The position numbers and the translations under genes were made by a program. A model generated the notes under the pieces. The model did no database searches. It was given only the letters and a program-made list of their open reading frames with translations, and was not told the DNA's origin. Shown here piece by piece: positions 26,303 through 36,296 of a stretch of DNA of 64,000 bases. The stretch lies in the NCBI GenBank assembly GCA_030523765.1, contig JAUNHX010000009.1:20916-84915 (forward strand). The letters run 5' to 3'. Position 1 is the first letter of the stretch. Each line of letters begins with the position of its first letter. Source of the stretch: Bacteroidales bacterium. GTDB taxonomy: Bacteria > Bacteroidota > Bacteroidia > Bacteroidales > P3.

Positions 26303-28657
26303 TTATTGTTGGTTAAACATATTTTCGTTGTCGGTTTGGGGAGGCATCTGTACAATGGGTTGCACGGACTGTGAGGTGCGCTGGGCTTCAGCTTGGCGCT
26401 GGGCTTCGGCTTGGCGGAGACTTTCATAGGCTTCGTGCTGCAGCATGGTGGAGTCGGCCTGCTTCAGTTCTTCGAGTTGATTGGTGAGCACCACCACTTC
26501 GTAGCAGCTCTTTTTATGCCGCTTGCGGAAGGGGAATCCCAACTGTGTAAGCACTTGTCCCACCTTGAAGGGCTGGATGGTAAGATGGCCTTCGGTGGAG
26601 ATGGTGGCTGCCATTTCGGAGGCAAACATCATCTTGACAATGCCAGCCAGGCGATCCTCTTGGGTGGGGATGCGGAAATGTTTCAGTATCAGCTCCTCTT
26701 CGACGTTCACCACCTCGAATTGTCGGCGATACTCTTCGTATTCCTCCTTGAAGGGCTCCATTTCGTCGCCTTGGTGGGCACCCTGATCGCAAAGTTCGAT
26801 TACTTGGCGATAGAGTTGATCGTGGTTGATGTTGTTGTTGATATAATCGATGGCGTCGATGCGGAAGGGGTACATGCGGCTGCTGCCAGTAAGGTCGGTG
26901 AGGAACTGCATCTCGTTGGTGGTGGCTACGAAAGAGGCGTAACGATGACGGCACTCTTCGATGACACCGTAGGGGCGCCGCTGGTTTACCTGCAGGCGGC
27001 GTACCGCCTCTTTCATCAGGCTGCCCAGCTTGGTGTTGCTGCCTGAATATTCTTCGATGCTGATCAAGGCATAGCGCGACATCTTGGACCAGAAGTCTTT
27101 ATCGCCATTGACGGTGGCGCTGACGGTGTCGAAATAGCTTCGCAATTCGGGGGGTAGGAGCTGCGACACGAGGGTGGTTTTACCGATGCTTTGGGGACCG
27201 GAAAGGATGAGCATCGACTGGTTCACTTCGATGGTTTGCATGCCGCGTACCATCTTCACTAGGAAGCGCTCCAGATAGTAGCGCCACAGGTCGGAACTGG
27301 CGGTGGTGTGGACCATCGCTGCTAGGGCTCCGATGTAGTCGGTGGAATCGCTGGGCAAGTCGCGGAGCCGATCAAAGTAGTTGGTGAAGGGATTGTATTG
27401 GAGGGTGCGATCGCTGTAGAGTACCCGATATACTAGTTTTTCGTTGACGGTGATGCCACGTTGGCAACTCACGTCGACGGCGATGCTGTTTAGCAGATGC
27501 TCGTCGATTTCGATGTACTGCTCGTCGGGGGTGTCGAGCTGTTGGAGGCTGCACACCTCAATTTTGTCGGTAACCACGTTGTGGCGGCAGGCGTAGCGTT
27601 CGCTCAAATATTCAACCACTGCTTCGGTGGCGTTGACACGTCCTTTGTCGGATTTATTTTCGTCGGAATGATTCATTTGTTTTTTATTTTGATGATTTTC
27701 TGATGATTGAAATGACTGTTTTCGGGGACGTCCTCGGCGGCGAGGCGGCTGCAGGAGGTGGGCAAGGGAGCCATGTTCGGATGGGTTGTTGTGATAGCAG
27801 TTGCGGACCACAGAGGCGGTGCCATTTTCGTTGCCATCAATCCAGCCGGCTACGACCAATCCTTGGATGGCCTCTTGCTCAGAGATGCCGTAGCGATTCA
27901 GCTGGTAGGCCATTCGCGACACAAAGGCATTGTGTTGATGCTCCTCGTAGTAGGTGCCGCTTTGTTCAACGAACTGTTGGGCCATGGCAAGAGGATCTTT
28001 GTCGTAGGCTTCCCACTGAGTGGTGACGACGGAGGGACGTCGCTGGGGGGCAGGAAGTGCTGGAGGTACCACGATGGGCATCACTTCGTCGAGAAGGTGT
28101 ACCTGAGGATCGTGGGCTATCTGAGAGAGATGGTTGGCGTTGCGGCACTGCCGATCGTAGGGCATGCCGGTAAGCTGCTCGTAGTACACGTTGCCAGCTA
28201 GCCAGAGGCGGTTGTACTCCTCGTTGTCGGCTGGCACTTGTCGTCCATCGGGATACTGCCCTATGAAGAGGATGCGGAGACCTAACCCTTTGTGGGTGGT
28301 CCAGGCCATAGCGGTATGGGGATCGGATTTCACCTGGGCCCAGACGCGATTATGGGTGGCGGCATCTTTGATGCCATCGATGTCGACCATAGAGAGGTTG
28401 TTGTAGGCTACCACATGCTCGAGGGTACGTCCGCCTCTTACAAGGCCGCCCACCATGATGGCTTTGCCGTTGCGCTTGGTGTCGATGGAGGCCTGCTTGT
28501 CGCCTTGCGCCAGCTGTTGTCGAGTGGTAAGGGTGTTGTGTTCCACCACCTTATCGTTCTGTATCATCCTTTTGAGTTCGGCGAGGGTGATTTCGGCCAG
28601 CGGTTCGGTGTGCATATTGTTGTCGAATAATTGCACTTTAATCTCTTGAATCTTCAT
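26303..28657 (-). CDS. VirE-type primase-helicase (BT4734-like)
   Basis: A 784-residue multidomain protein. Residues 1-190 match the BT4734-like / VirE N-terminal primase domain, with 'MVDIDG' (D92, D94) and 'WTTHKGLGLRILF'. A helical domain follows at about 210-300. A basic stretch 'RRRGRPRKQ' (307-314) is a classic AT-hook. Residues 340-720 form a VirE P-loop ATPase with Walker A GPQSIGKT (487-494) and Walker B-like 'LISIEE' (531-536). The C-terminus is Q-rich. Family members are linked to mobile or accessory DNA. Priming and unwinding of DNA is an inference from the domains. It is followed by DUF4248 and HU-like genes. Upstream lie G-tracts and an array of TATCCAG sites. Confidence 0.88.
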   Translation of the reverse strand: MKIQEIKVQLFDNNMHTEPLAEITLAELKRMIQNDKVVEHNTLTTRQQLAQGDKQASIDTKRNGKAIMVGGLVRGGRTLEHVVAYNNLSMVDIDGIKDAATHNRVWAQVKSDPHTAMAWTTHKGLGLRILFIGQYPDGRQVPADNEEYNRLWLAGNVYYEQLTGMPYDRQCRNANHLSQIAHDPQVHLLDEVMPIVVPPALPAPQRRPSVVTTQWEAYDKDPLAMAQQFVEQSGTYYEEHQHNAFVSRMAYQLNRYGISEQEAIQGLVVAGWIDGNENGTASVVRNCYHNNPSEHGSLAHLLQPPRRRGRPRKQSFQSSENHQNKKQMNHSDENKSDKGRVNATEAVVEYLSERYACRHNVVTDKIEVCSLQQLDTPDEQYIEIDEHLLNSIAVDVSCQRGITVNEKLVYRVLYSDRTLQYNPFTNYFDRLRDLPSDSTDYIGALAAMVHTTASSDLWRYYLERFLVKMVRGMQTIEVNQSMLILSGPQSIGKTTLVSQLLPPELRSYFDTVSATVNGDKDFWSKMSRYALISIEEYSGSNTKLGSLMKEAVRRLQVNQRRPYGVIEECRHRYASFVATTNEMQFLTDLTGSSRMYPFRIDAIDYINNNINHDQLYRQVIELCDQGAHQGDEMEPFKEEYEEYRRQFEVVNVEEELILKHFRIPTQEDRLAGIVKMMFASEMAATISTEGHLTIQPFKVGQVLTQLGFPFRKRHKKSCYEVVVLTNQLEELKQADSTMLQHEAYESLRQAEAQRQAEAQRTSQSVQPIVQMPPQTDNENMFNQQ

Positions 28658-28705
28658 CTTTTTAATTTTTTTTTATTACTAGTAATTTCTTTTTATTTCT
28701 TACTA

Positions 28706-28722
28706 GGGAGGGGGGGAGTGGG
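28706..28722 (+). other. G-tract with quadruplex potential, plus strand
   Basis: GGG-A-GGGGGGG-AGT-GGG provides four G-runs of at least three with loops of one to three bases, in an otherwise AT-rich leader 49-65 bp upstream of the primase-helicase start. Confidence 0.45.
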
Positions 28723-28786
28723 TCTTTATAACTTATATGAGAAAAAAATAAAATTCATTTTTATTTATTTTATCGCGTATACGTTT

Positions 28787-29026
28787 TTATTTGGGCCCCT
28801 CCCCCCCCACCCCTTTGGGTGTACCATCGCAAGTATGATCACCATCTGACTCTCGTAGGGAACAACCCTCCTCACTCATAAGAGTGGGGCGGGTAGCTCG
28901 TAGGGAACTTCCTTTCTCGCACGTAGGTGTGTGGCGCGATATTCCTATGATTGCCTCCATGCAGAGGTCCACTAGCTGAGCTATGTGGTAGGTGCCTGTG
29001 GTAAAGTGGTGAATACTTTGCTTCAT
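28787..29026 (-). CDS. Possible 79-residue protein with 15-residue repeat
   Basis: A frame beginning 'MKQSIHHFTTGTYHIAQLVDLCMEAIIGI' and continuing through two copies of a 15-residue unit ('EKGSSLRATRPTLMS' and 'EEGCSLRESDGDHTC'). The repeat arises from a 45-bp DNA repeat containing CTCGTAGGGAAC at 28852-28863 and 28897-28908. The tail runs through the C-tract region. No family recognised. It may be a real small gene before the primase or a chance frame through repetitive DNA. Confidence 0.3.
   Translation of the reverse strand: MKQSIHHFTTGTYHIAQLVDLCMEAIIGISRHTPTCEKGSSLRATRPTLMSEEGCSLRESDGDHTCDGTPKGVGGEGPK
28796..28813 (-). other. G-tract with quadruplex potential, minus strand
   Basis: CCCC-T-CCCCCCCC-A-CCCC on the plus strand gives four minus-strand G-runs of four with one-base loops. 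It lies 139-156 bp upstream of the primase-helicase start, on its coding strand, within the predicted leader or promoter region. Confidence 0.5.
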
Positions 29027-29144
29027 CGTTGTTTTTTCCCCTTAAGGATAGGTTTGAACTATTCAAGCCTTTCATCCCATTGAGATTTATGTTGCAAAAG
29101 AACATAGAAGTTATCAACTGTGCAATAACCAAAAATCACTTTTT

Positions 29145-29348
29145 TATCCAGAAAAAAGAATGGACAAATCTATCCAGATCATCATAACCGTTTTCTGGAT
29201 AGTTTTGTCGTTTTTCTGGATAAAAAGGGCCGTTTTCTGGATAGTTTTGCCCTTGAGACAATACATAAAAAAAATATCCAGGAATTTCCTGGATAATTTT
29301 TTTTTACTATTGACTACGATTTGTGTTGACGATGTCGTTTTCTGGATA
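29145..29348. repeat. Array of eight TATCCAG/CTGGATA sites
   Basis: Reverse-oriented TATCCAG starts at 29145, 29171 and 29275; forward CTGGATA-containing units start at 29194, 29215, 29236, 29288 and 29341. The units at 29194, 29215 and 29236 are exactly 21 bp apart. Two of them sit in a 20-bp identical repeat (29188-29207 and 29230-29249). The sites at 29275 and 29288 form a perfect 10-bp inverted repeat around one base (29275-29295). This looks like an iteron or operator array. Two units run into TAGTTTTG, a match to the -7 promoter element. Confidence 0.8.
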
Positions 29349-29437
29349 ATTTTTCTATTCGATGGATGCTAAATTACTAAAAATTTGATGCGTTTCTCTT
29401 CTAAAAGATCATTTCTTTTTGCTCACTTTGTACCTTT

Positions 29438-30487
29438 TCATGATTCCTCGTTCTTCTTAAAAGCAGCCTTTATATTGATAAAATGGTTTTTGATAGCATC
29501 AAAACAGCCTTTGGTTAGTCGTGTATCAGTCGTATTTGCTGTACGCCAATCTCGATAGGTGTGGTCAATACCATATTGTGCTAGTGCATTACAATATCGA
29601 CTTATAGGATCTCTTGGTATTGCCATGGAGTTCCCTTCTGAATCTTTAAACTTGTGGAAATTGAACAGAAAATCGAAAAACTTTTTAGACGTACATTTAT
29701 CATGAATATAGCCATTTTCTCTACAGTAATGATAAACGGCAGCCCACTCCCCTATACTCTTTATCGTACCATACTCCTTTTCGACCATTTCACAAAACCA
29801 TTCAAGGTTGAGTACTTTCCCTTTATCTGTTTCACCGAATGGACCTCTATCCGCTTTACGAATCCGCTTTGGCTGTTCTTGCTGCTCATACAAGTTCTTA
29901 TACTTGTCGCGGTCGTCCGTCATCTCTTGCAGCTGTTGTTTGAGTTCGTCAATCTGAGATTGCAGCTGTTGTATAAGCTCATCATTCCCAGATTGCTGAT
30001 GGGTAGGTGTTGCCTCTTGGGTTTGTGGGAAAAACTTCTCCTTCAGAATTGCAATCGCTTTCTGTGCGCCCTCTGCTTTACATTTTTTTGCCTCCCATAG
30101 CAGCGCTTTCACATCGTTCTCCCTATGAGGTGCTACTTTTACAATATAACAATATGCAAAATAAAGCATTACGGCCGTTTCTTTGCTATCCATCGGGAAG
30201 ATATACTCAATTATATTACCTATCACTTCCGCCTTAACCATTGAGACATCTATACTCCGTATATTTTCCATGAATTGAATCACTTCCATCCCAGGAATGG
30301 GATTCATCCTCACTTGATCCCTTAAATATTCTGCGATTTGAATGTAATATTTGGGTTCTAATTCCTTTGTTGATAGTAGTGGAGAACCAATGGAATCAGA
30401 GTAAAGATCCATAAGCCCATTCCCCATCTCACATAAGACTTGTTTTTTTCGAAGATCTACATACCTATTATAAAATGATAGTGCCAT
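29438..30487 (-). CDS. Unrecognised coiled-coil protein
   Basis: A 349-residue soluble protein with no signal peptide. Residues 1-160 look helical ('YYIQIAEYLRDQVRMNPIPGMEVIQFMENI'). A glutamine-rich coiled coil covers about 168-210 ('DELIQQLQSQIDELKQQLQEM'). The C-terminal part has conserved-looking aromatic and basic segments ('VYHYCRENGYIHDKCTSKKFFDFLFNFHKF' and a 'CFDAIKNHFINI' helix). No family recognised. The mix of coiled coil and a basic C-terminal domain would suit a DNA-binding oligomer, but no motif proves it. Its stop codon lies 89 bp from the TATCCAG array. Confidence 0.6.
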   Translation of the reverse strand: MALSFYNRYVDLRKKQVLCEMGNGLMDLYSDSIGSPLLSTKELEPKYYIQIAEYLRDQVRMNPIPGMEVIQFMENIRSIDVSMVKAEVIGNIIEYIFPMDSKETAVMLYFAYCYIVKVAPHRENDVKALLWEAKKCKAEGAQKAIAILKEKFFPQTQEATPTHQQSGNDELIQQLQSQIDELKQQLQEMTDDRDKYKNLYEQQEQPKRIRKADRGPFGETDKGKVLNLEWFCEMVEKEYGTIKSIGEWAAVYHYCRENGYIHDKCTSKKFFDFLFNFHKFKDSEGNSMAIPRDPISRYCNALAQYGIDHTYRDWRTANTTDTRLTKGCFDAIKNHFINIKAAFKKNEES

Positions 30488-30506
30488 AATAAAATATTTA
30501 TATTCG

Positions 30507-30514
30507 CAAAATTA
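30507..30514 (-). promoter_or_regulatory. -7 element of the coiled-coil protein gene
   Basis: TAATTTTG on the minus strand fully matches TAnnTTTG and lies 19 bp before the start codon. No clear TTTG was found upstream. Confidence 0.5.
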
Positions 30515-30666
30515 CAACATTTAATCTAACTAATAATCGGTATCTGAAATAAGATATTAACAAGTAATTAACATCGACTTATAATCAGTTAGTTATATAG
30601 ACCTATTACATGCTATTTCACCTATAATTTTATATAAAAATACCTAAATTTCGTATACCTGGTCTT

Positions 30667-30777
30667 TTAGGTGGTAATCGCCTCTCTCTGAGTAGCCTCC
30701 GTACTGCGGAAAATGATGTAATTATCGATCAAAAATACCTCCTCGTAGACTAGCTTATCTCCCACCTTTTTTGTCAT
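30667..30777 (-). CDS. Possible 36-residue micro-protein
   Basis: ATG at 30777 opens a 36-codon frame beginning 'MTKKVGDKLVYEEVFLIDNY' and ending 'REAITT'. Composition is protein-like and the frame is divergent from the ADP-ribosylglycohydrolase gene. No family recognised. It could be a genuine small protein, or the broken N-terminus of a lost gene. Confidence 0.3.
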   Translation of the reverse strand: MTKKVGDKLVYEEVFLIDNYIIFRSTEATQREAITT

Positions 30778-30826
30778 TATAAAAAGGCATTTTGATTATC
30801 GTATCTGCCGTTTCAGCCATTCTTCG

Positions 30827-30834
30827 TATCTTTG
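30827..30834 (+). promoter_or_regulatory. -7 element of the ADP-ribosylglycohydrolase gene
   Basis: TATCTTTG matches TAnnTTTG, 34 bp before the start codon. The upstream TTTG element is not clear. Confidence 0.5.
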
Positions 30835-30867
30835 CAACAGTTTTTACCGTTAAAATGAAAGAGGATT

Positions 30868-31677
30868 ATGTTAGGATCAATCATAGGCGATATGGTGGGC
30901 TCGCGTTTCGAATTCAATAACCACCGGAGTACTCAGTTTGAACTGCTAACGGATCAGTGTTCGTATACCGACGATACGGTGATGACGGTGGCGGTGGCTG
31001 ATGCTCTGCTCAACCATAAGCCGATGGGGACTACCATGCAGGAGTATGGCCGACGCTACCCCAACCCGATGGGTGGTTATGGAGGCCGTTTCGCTATATG
31101 GCTGCATAGGAGCGATGCGGAGCCTTACAACTCGTTTGGTAATGGGTCGGGTATGAGGGTGTCGCCTTGTGCGTTGCTGGCCCATGGGAGCCGCGAGAAG
31201 GCGCTGTCGCAGGCGGCCATTTCGGCGATGCCTACCCACAACCATCCTGAGGGTGTGAAGGGAGCTATGGCGATAGCGGATGCCATTATGATGGCGTTTG
31301 ATCATGTAGGGAAGGAGGAGATGCGCTATTCGCTGTCGAGGTTGTACGGCTACTCTTTGGATTTTACCTGCGAGAGCATACGCAACACGAATTGTTTCAA
31401 TGAGACTTGCATGGTGACGGTGCCGCAGGCTATTGTGGCTTTTCTCGATGCCCATTCGTTCGAGGAGACGTTGCGATTGGCTGTCTCCATAGGTGGCGAC
31501 AGCGACACCCTTGCGGCTATGGCTGGCGGAATTGCAGAGGCTTACTACGGCATTCCCGACGATATCATACAAAAGTCATTGCCATTGCTACCACCCGCTT
31601 TCATTGAAATACTGAAACGAGCCTACGAACAATCGGAGGCCGAGTCGTCGAAGGCGGTGCTCCGATGGCTAGTCTAA
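30868..31677 (+). CDS. ADP-ribosylglycohydrolase family protein
   Basis: A 269-residue protein starting 'MLGSIIGDMVGSRFEF', the usual opening of the DraG/ARH family. Metal-binding motifs are 'SYTDDTVM' (32-39) and 'GGDSDTLAAMAGG' (209-221), which place the two Mg-coordinating aspartate clusters. 'HNHPEGVKGA' (124-133) is also typical. Such enzymes remove ADP-ribose from proteins or hydrolyse related N-glycosidic bonds; the substrate here is unknown. It stands alone on the plus strand and converges on the next gene with a 22-bp gap. Confidence 0.92.
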   Translation: MLGSIIGDMVGSRFEFNNHRSTQFELLTDQCSYTDDTVMTVAVADALLNHKPMGTTMQEYGRRYPNPMGGYGGRFAIWLHRSDAEPYNSFGNGSGMRVSPCALLAHGSREKALSQAAISAMPTHNHPEGVKGAMAIADAIMMAFDHVGKEEMRYSLSRLYGYSLDFTCESIRNTNCFNETCMVTVPQAIVAFLDAHSFEETLRLAVSIGGDSDTLAAMAGGIAEAYYGIPDDIIQKSLPLLPPAFIEILKRAYEQSEAESSKAVLRWLV

Positions 31678-31699
31678 TAAAGGGTCTTTAAACGATAGG

Positions 31700-32332
31700 T
31701 TAGATGCTTGGGGTTCGATTCCACTCTTCGCCAGGCTGATGACGGACGAAACAGAAGTCGCACAGTTGCCCTCCTTGGCAGAGGGTTTGGGTGCGGATGA
31801 AATCGGTATGGGGCAGGGCTCCATAGTTGATGATGTCGGAATGACAGAACATGGGTCCGAAGCGATGGGTAACGCCGTAATGGTCGAAGATATGCTTGTA
31901 GAGGCATTCGGTACACTCGAAATGGAACTGGTTGGAGGGGTCGGTATCTTTATGCCAGACGTAGTTCCATCCACGGCCACTTTTGAGGTTGAATCCTAGG
32001 GGTACCACCACTTTCATAAGGGGCATAAAGAAACTGCGCTGTGCTAGACGCTGCATGCCTTCGGGCTTGAGGGCTGCCCACATATGGTGGGAGAGGATGG
32101 AGAGCGATTGGTCGGGACTATGGCCGGAGGCTTGCAATACGGCATCGATGGCCAAGGTGGGGAGGATATTGCAGAGGTGACCGTAGTTGCCACGATCACA
32201 CCATTGACGATTCTCGCTGATAAGCTGTTCCATACGGCCTAAGACTTGCTGCTGCTGGGTTTTATTGAGGGTGGCATAGCATTGGCGATAGCGACCTTTG
32301 TTGATCATTTTGAGCGGTTTATATTTTTTCAT
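31700..32332 (-). CDS. L-2-amino-thiazoline-4-carboxylate hydrolase-like protein
   Basis: A 210-residue protein matching the ATC hydrolase family in its C-terminal half: 'FHFECTECLYKHIFDHYG', 'MFCHSDIINYGAL' and 'TQTLCQGGQLCDFCFVR', where several cysteines and a histidine are conserved. Named members open the thiazoline ring on the way to L-cysteine. Many relatives have other or unknown roles, so the substrate is uncertain. The N-terminus (1-90) is helical. It is not in an operon. Confidence 0.75.
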   Translation of the reverse strand: MKKYKPLKMINKGRYRQCYATLNKTQQQQVLGRMEQLISENRQWCDRGNYGHLCNILPTLAIDAVLQASGHSPDQSLSILSHHMWAALKPEGMQRLAQRSFFMPLMKVVVPLGFNLKSGRGWNYVWHKDTDPSNQFHFECTECLYKHIFDHYGVTHRFGPMFCHSDIINYGALPHTDFIRTQTLCQGGQLCDFCFVRHQPGEEWNRTPSI

Positions 32333-32400
32333 AGCTAGTTTGTTTTACTAGAAAGGTTGTGCAAAGGTACGTTTTTTTTCTAATAAGTTTATATAAAAAT

Positions 32401-32431
32401 AACGGGTGCCACCCTATTGGCAGCACCCGTT
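32401..32431 (-). terminator. Terminator of eno
   Basis: AACGGGTGC (32401-32409) pairs with GCACCCGTT (32423-32431), followed on the minus strand by ATTTTTATATAAA. A second small hairpin, TCTGCC-TGTA-GGCAGA (32444-32459), lies between it and the eno stop codon. Confidence 0.75.
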
Positions 32432-32464
32432 GAGGTTATTGTATCTGCCTGTAGGCAGAAAGGA

Positions 32465-33849
<1,385 letters not shown>

Positions 33850-33941
33850 GATTATTCTCTTTGTTGTTTGGCCAAGGGGGCTGACCTTTAGGATGATGAC
33901 CCCTAAGCTGCTTGTGAGTTTTGCCGTGAAGGCAAGTAAAA

Positions 33942-33979
33942 AAGGATGCGCGAGGCATTGAAGCTGCCCCCGCATCCTT
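33942..33979 (-). terminator. Terminator of rplQ and the ribosomal cluster
   Basis: AAGGATGCG (33942-33950) pairs with CGCATCCTT (33971-33979). On the minus strand a run of T follows directly. It lies 27 bp after the rplQ stop. Confidence 0.8.
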
Positions 33980-34005
33980 CGTTTCGAAAAACTTTATATT
34001 CCGTT

Positions 34006-34500
34006 TTATTCGGCCTTGGGTTCCTCGGTAGCGGGAGCTTCGGCAACAGGAGCTGCAGCTTCGGCTTCAACTTTCTTGGCACCACCACGACTACGACGGG
34101 TAGTCTTGGCTTTCTTGGTTTTGGCCTCTTTGAGCATGTTCTCGTTGTAGTCAACGAGTTCGATGATGCACATTTCGGAGTTGTCACCACGACGGATTCC
34201 GGTTTTCAGAATGCGGGTGTAGCCACCAGGACGGCTGGCCACCTTCTGGGATACTTCGCGGAAGAGTTCGTTGACGGCTTCTTTGCTATGCAGATAGCTG
34301 AAAACGACGCGGCGATTATGGGTGGAGTCCTCTTTGGAACGATTGATCAGAGGCTCGACGTAAACTCGAAGCTCTTTGGCTTTAGCCACGGTGGTTGTGA
34401 TGCGTTTCTCCATAATGAGGGAGGTAGCCATATTGGACAGCATGGCAACGCGGTGAGCGTGAGTTCTTGACAGATGATTTACTTTGCAACCGTGTCTCAT
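34006..34500 (-). CDS. rplQ: Ribosomal protein L17
   Basis: Large-subunit protein near the polypeptide exit side. Residues 1-118 match L17 ('[29 protein letters not shown]', '[30 protein letters not shown]'). A tail of about 45 residues rich in K, A, E and P extends it to 164, longer than the 127 of E. coli, as often in Bacteroidota. Last gene of the cluster, 18 bp after rpoA, followed by a terminator. Confidence 0.97.
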   Translation of the reverse strand: MRHGCKVNHLSRTHAHRVAMLSNMATSLIMEKRITTTVAKAKELRVYVEPLINRSKEDSTHNRRVVFSYLHSKEAVNELFREVSQKVASRPGGYTRILKTGIRRGDNSEMCIIELVDYNENMLKEAKTKKAKTTRRSRGGAKKVEAEAAAPVAEAPATEEPKAE

Positions 34501-34518
34501 AATATCTATATTCTTTCT

Positions 34519-35511
34519 TTATTCTTTATCTAATTTGTATTTAGCGGTATTCATACCAAACTCGAGACCCTTGGATTCGACCAGGTTTTCAAGCTCGGTA
34601 AGAGATTTTTTACCAAAGTTGCGGAACTTCAGCAGGTCGGCTTTGTTGAAAGCCACCAGTTCACCGAGGGTCTCTACTTCGGCTGCCTTCAAGCAGTTGA
34701 GGGCACGTACCGAGAGGTCCATATCGATGAGCTTGGTCTTCAGCAGCTGACGCTTGTGGAGCGTGTCTTCATCGAACTGCTCGACAACGGGAGCGGGCTC
34801 GAGTTCGAGCGAGATGCGCTCGTCGGAGAAGAGCATGAAATGCTGAATGAGAATGGTGGCTGCCTCCTTCAACGCCTCCTTGGGATGGATGGAACCATCG
34901 GTGGTGATATCGAACGTAAGCTTCTCGTAGTCGGTTTTCTGCTCGACACGATAGTCGGATACTTCGTACTGCACGTTCTTGATGGGGGTATGAATGGAGT
35001 CGATTGCGATGACACCAATAGGATCATTGAATTTCTTGTTCTCCTCGGAGGGGACGTAACCACGGCCCTTCTCGATATTGAGTTCGACACGAAGATTGGT
35101 AGAGGACTCCATGTGGCAGATTTCCACCTCGGGATTGAGGACCTGGAAGCTGTTCAGGTATTTGTTCAGCTCCTCGGCCTTGAAGACGTTGGTACCGGTT
35201 ACGTTGAAGGTGATCTTCTCCGAATCGACGTCCTCAATCTGGCGACGGAAACGAATCTGCTTCAGGCTAAGGATAATGTCGGTCATATCCTCTACTACGC
35301 CAGGAAGACTAGCAAACTCGTGGTCGATACCATCAATCTTAACCGATGTGATGGCGAAACCCTCGAGCGAGGAGAGAAGGACACGACGAAGGGCATTGCC
35401 TATGGTGATACCATAGCCTGGTTCCAAAGGACGGAACTCAAAGGTGCCACGATAGTCATCAGCTTCCAGCATGACGACCTTGTCAGGTTTTTGAAGAGTC
35501 AATATTGCCAT
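34519..35511 (-). CDS. rpoA: RNA polymerase alpha subunit
   Basis: The 330-residue alpha subunit assembles the polymerase core and contacts upstream promoter DNA and activators. The N-terminal dimerisation domain shows '[28 protein letters not shown]'. The C-terminal domain shows '[26 protein letters not shown]' and '[19 protein letters not shown]'. It lies between rpsD and rplQ as in most alpha operons. A 129-bp gap with an inverted repeat precedes it. Confidence 0.98.
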   Translation of the reverse strand: MAILTLQKPDKVVMLEADDYRGTFEFRPLEPGYGITIGNALRRVLLSSLEGFAITSVKIDGIDHEFASLPGVVEDMTDIILSLKQIRFRRQIEDVDSEKITFNVTGTNVFKAEELNKYLNSFQVLNPEVEICHMESSTNLRVELNIEKGRGYVPSEENKKFNDPIGVIAIDSIHTPIKNVQYEVSDYRVEQKTDYEKLTFDITTDGSIHPKEALKEAATILIQHFMLFSDERISLELEPAPVVEQFDEDTLHKRQLLKTKLIDMDLSVRALNCLKAAEVETLGELVAFNKADLLKFRNFGKKSLTELENLVESKGLEFGMNTAKYKLDKE

Positions 35512-35560
35512 ATAATTCCTTTCTCGTTGTATTGATTGGTTGAGTTGATTAATATTCGTC

Positions 35561-35619
35561 GATTTGTTGATTTACTGGTGTTGTATCTTGACTTAAGAAT
35601 ATCAACAAACCAACAAATC
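35561..35619 (-). promoter_or_regulatory. Inverted repeat between rpsD and rpoA
   Basis: GATTTGTTG (35561-35569) and CAACAAATC (35611-35619) are complementary; the stem extends to 12 of 13 pairs with one mismatch. The loop is about 33-41 nt. It sits just upstream of rpoA inside the transcript. It could be an attenuator, a processing site or a regulatory-protein target. Confidence 0.45.
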
Positions 35620-35640
35620 CAACTGGGCCACACCCTACTA

Positions 35641-36246
35641 TTACTTGGAGTAGAGTTCAACGATAAGCTGCTCGTTGATGTTCTCGGGGATGTCGGCACG
35701 CTGGGGGTAGTTCACAAACTTACCACTCATATTGGCGCCGTCCCATTCGAGCCAAGGATAATTGTTGGCACGGGAAGCTAACGAATCGGTAATAATCTCT
35801 AAAGATTTGGAACGCTCGCGAACCGAAACGACGTCGCCCTCTTTCAAAGAATAGGAGGGAATATTTACTACGTCGCCGTTCACTACGATATGACGGTGCG
35901 ACACAAGCTGACGAGCCTGAGCACGCGAACGGGCGATACCCAGACGGTAAACTACATTGTCGAGACGAGCTTCGATAAGCTGCAACAACACCTCACCGGT
36001 GATGCCACCGCGACGGGAAGCTTCGGCATACAATTTGCGGAATTGACGTTCGAGAATGCCATAGGTATATTTGGCTTTCTGCTTCTCCTGGAGCTGAGTA
36101 CCATACTCAGAGGTTTTGCCGCGACGACGGCTCTGACCGTGCATACCAGGAGCATAAGGTTTACGCTCGTAGGTCTTATCGGGACCATAAATGGGTTCGT
36201 GGAACTTTCTTGCAATCTTGGTTTTAGGACCAGTATATCTTGCCAT
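35641..36246 (-). CDS. rpsD: Ribosomal protein S4
   Basis: Primary 16S rRNA-binding protein that starts small-subunit assembly and, in E. coli, represses the alpha operon. The 201-residue sequence starts '[15 protein letters not shown]' and carries the S4 RNA-binding fold '[39 protein letters not shown]'. It has no zinc-binding cysteines at the N-terminus. It lies 50 bp after rpsK. Confidence 0.98.
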   Translation of the reverse strand: MARYTGPKTKIARKFHEPIYGPDKTYERKPYAPGMHGQSRRRGKTSEYGTQLQEKQKAKYTYGILERQFRKLYAEASRRGGITGEVLLQLIEARLDNVVYRLGIARSRAQARQLVSHRHIVVNGDVVNIPSYSLKEGDVVSVRERSKSLEIITDSLASRANNYPWLEWDGANMSGKFVNYPQRADIPENINEQLIVELYSK

Positions 36247-36296
36247 AATAAAAATTCTTTTCTGTGATTAATTTCTCTTGATTTTACGCAACTAAA

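Noticed and set aside
29188..29249. Tandem promoters formed by the two TAGTTTTG words in the site array
   Set aside because: Neither has a TTTG element 19-21 bp upstream and no plus-strand gene follows; the repeat pattern is better explained as binding sites.
29145..29348. CRISPR array
   Set aside because: The repeated unit is only about 8 bp, occurs in both orientations and has unequal spacing; no cas genes are present.
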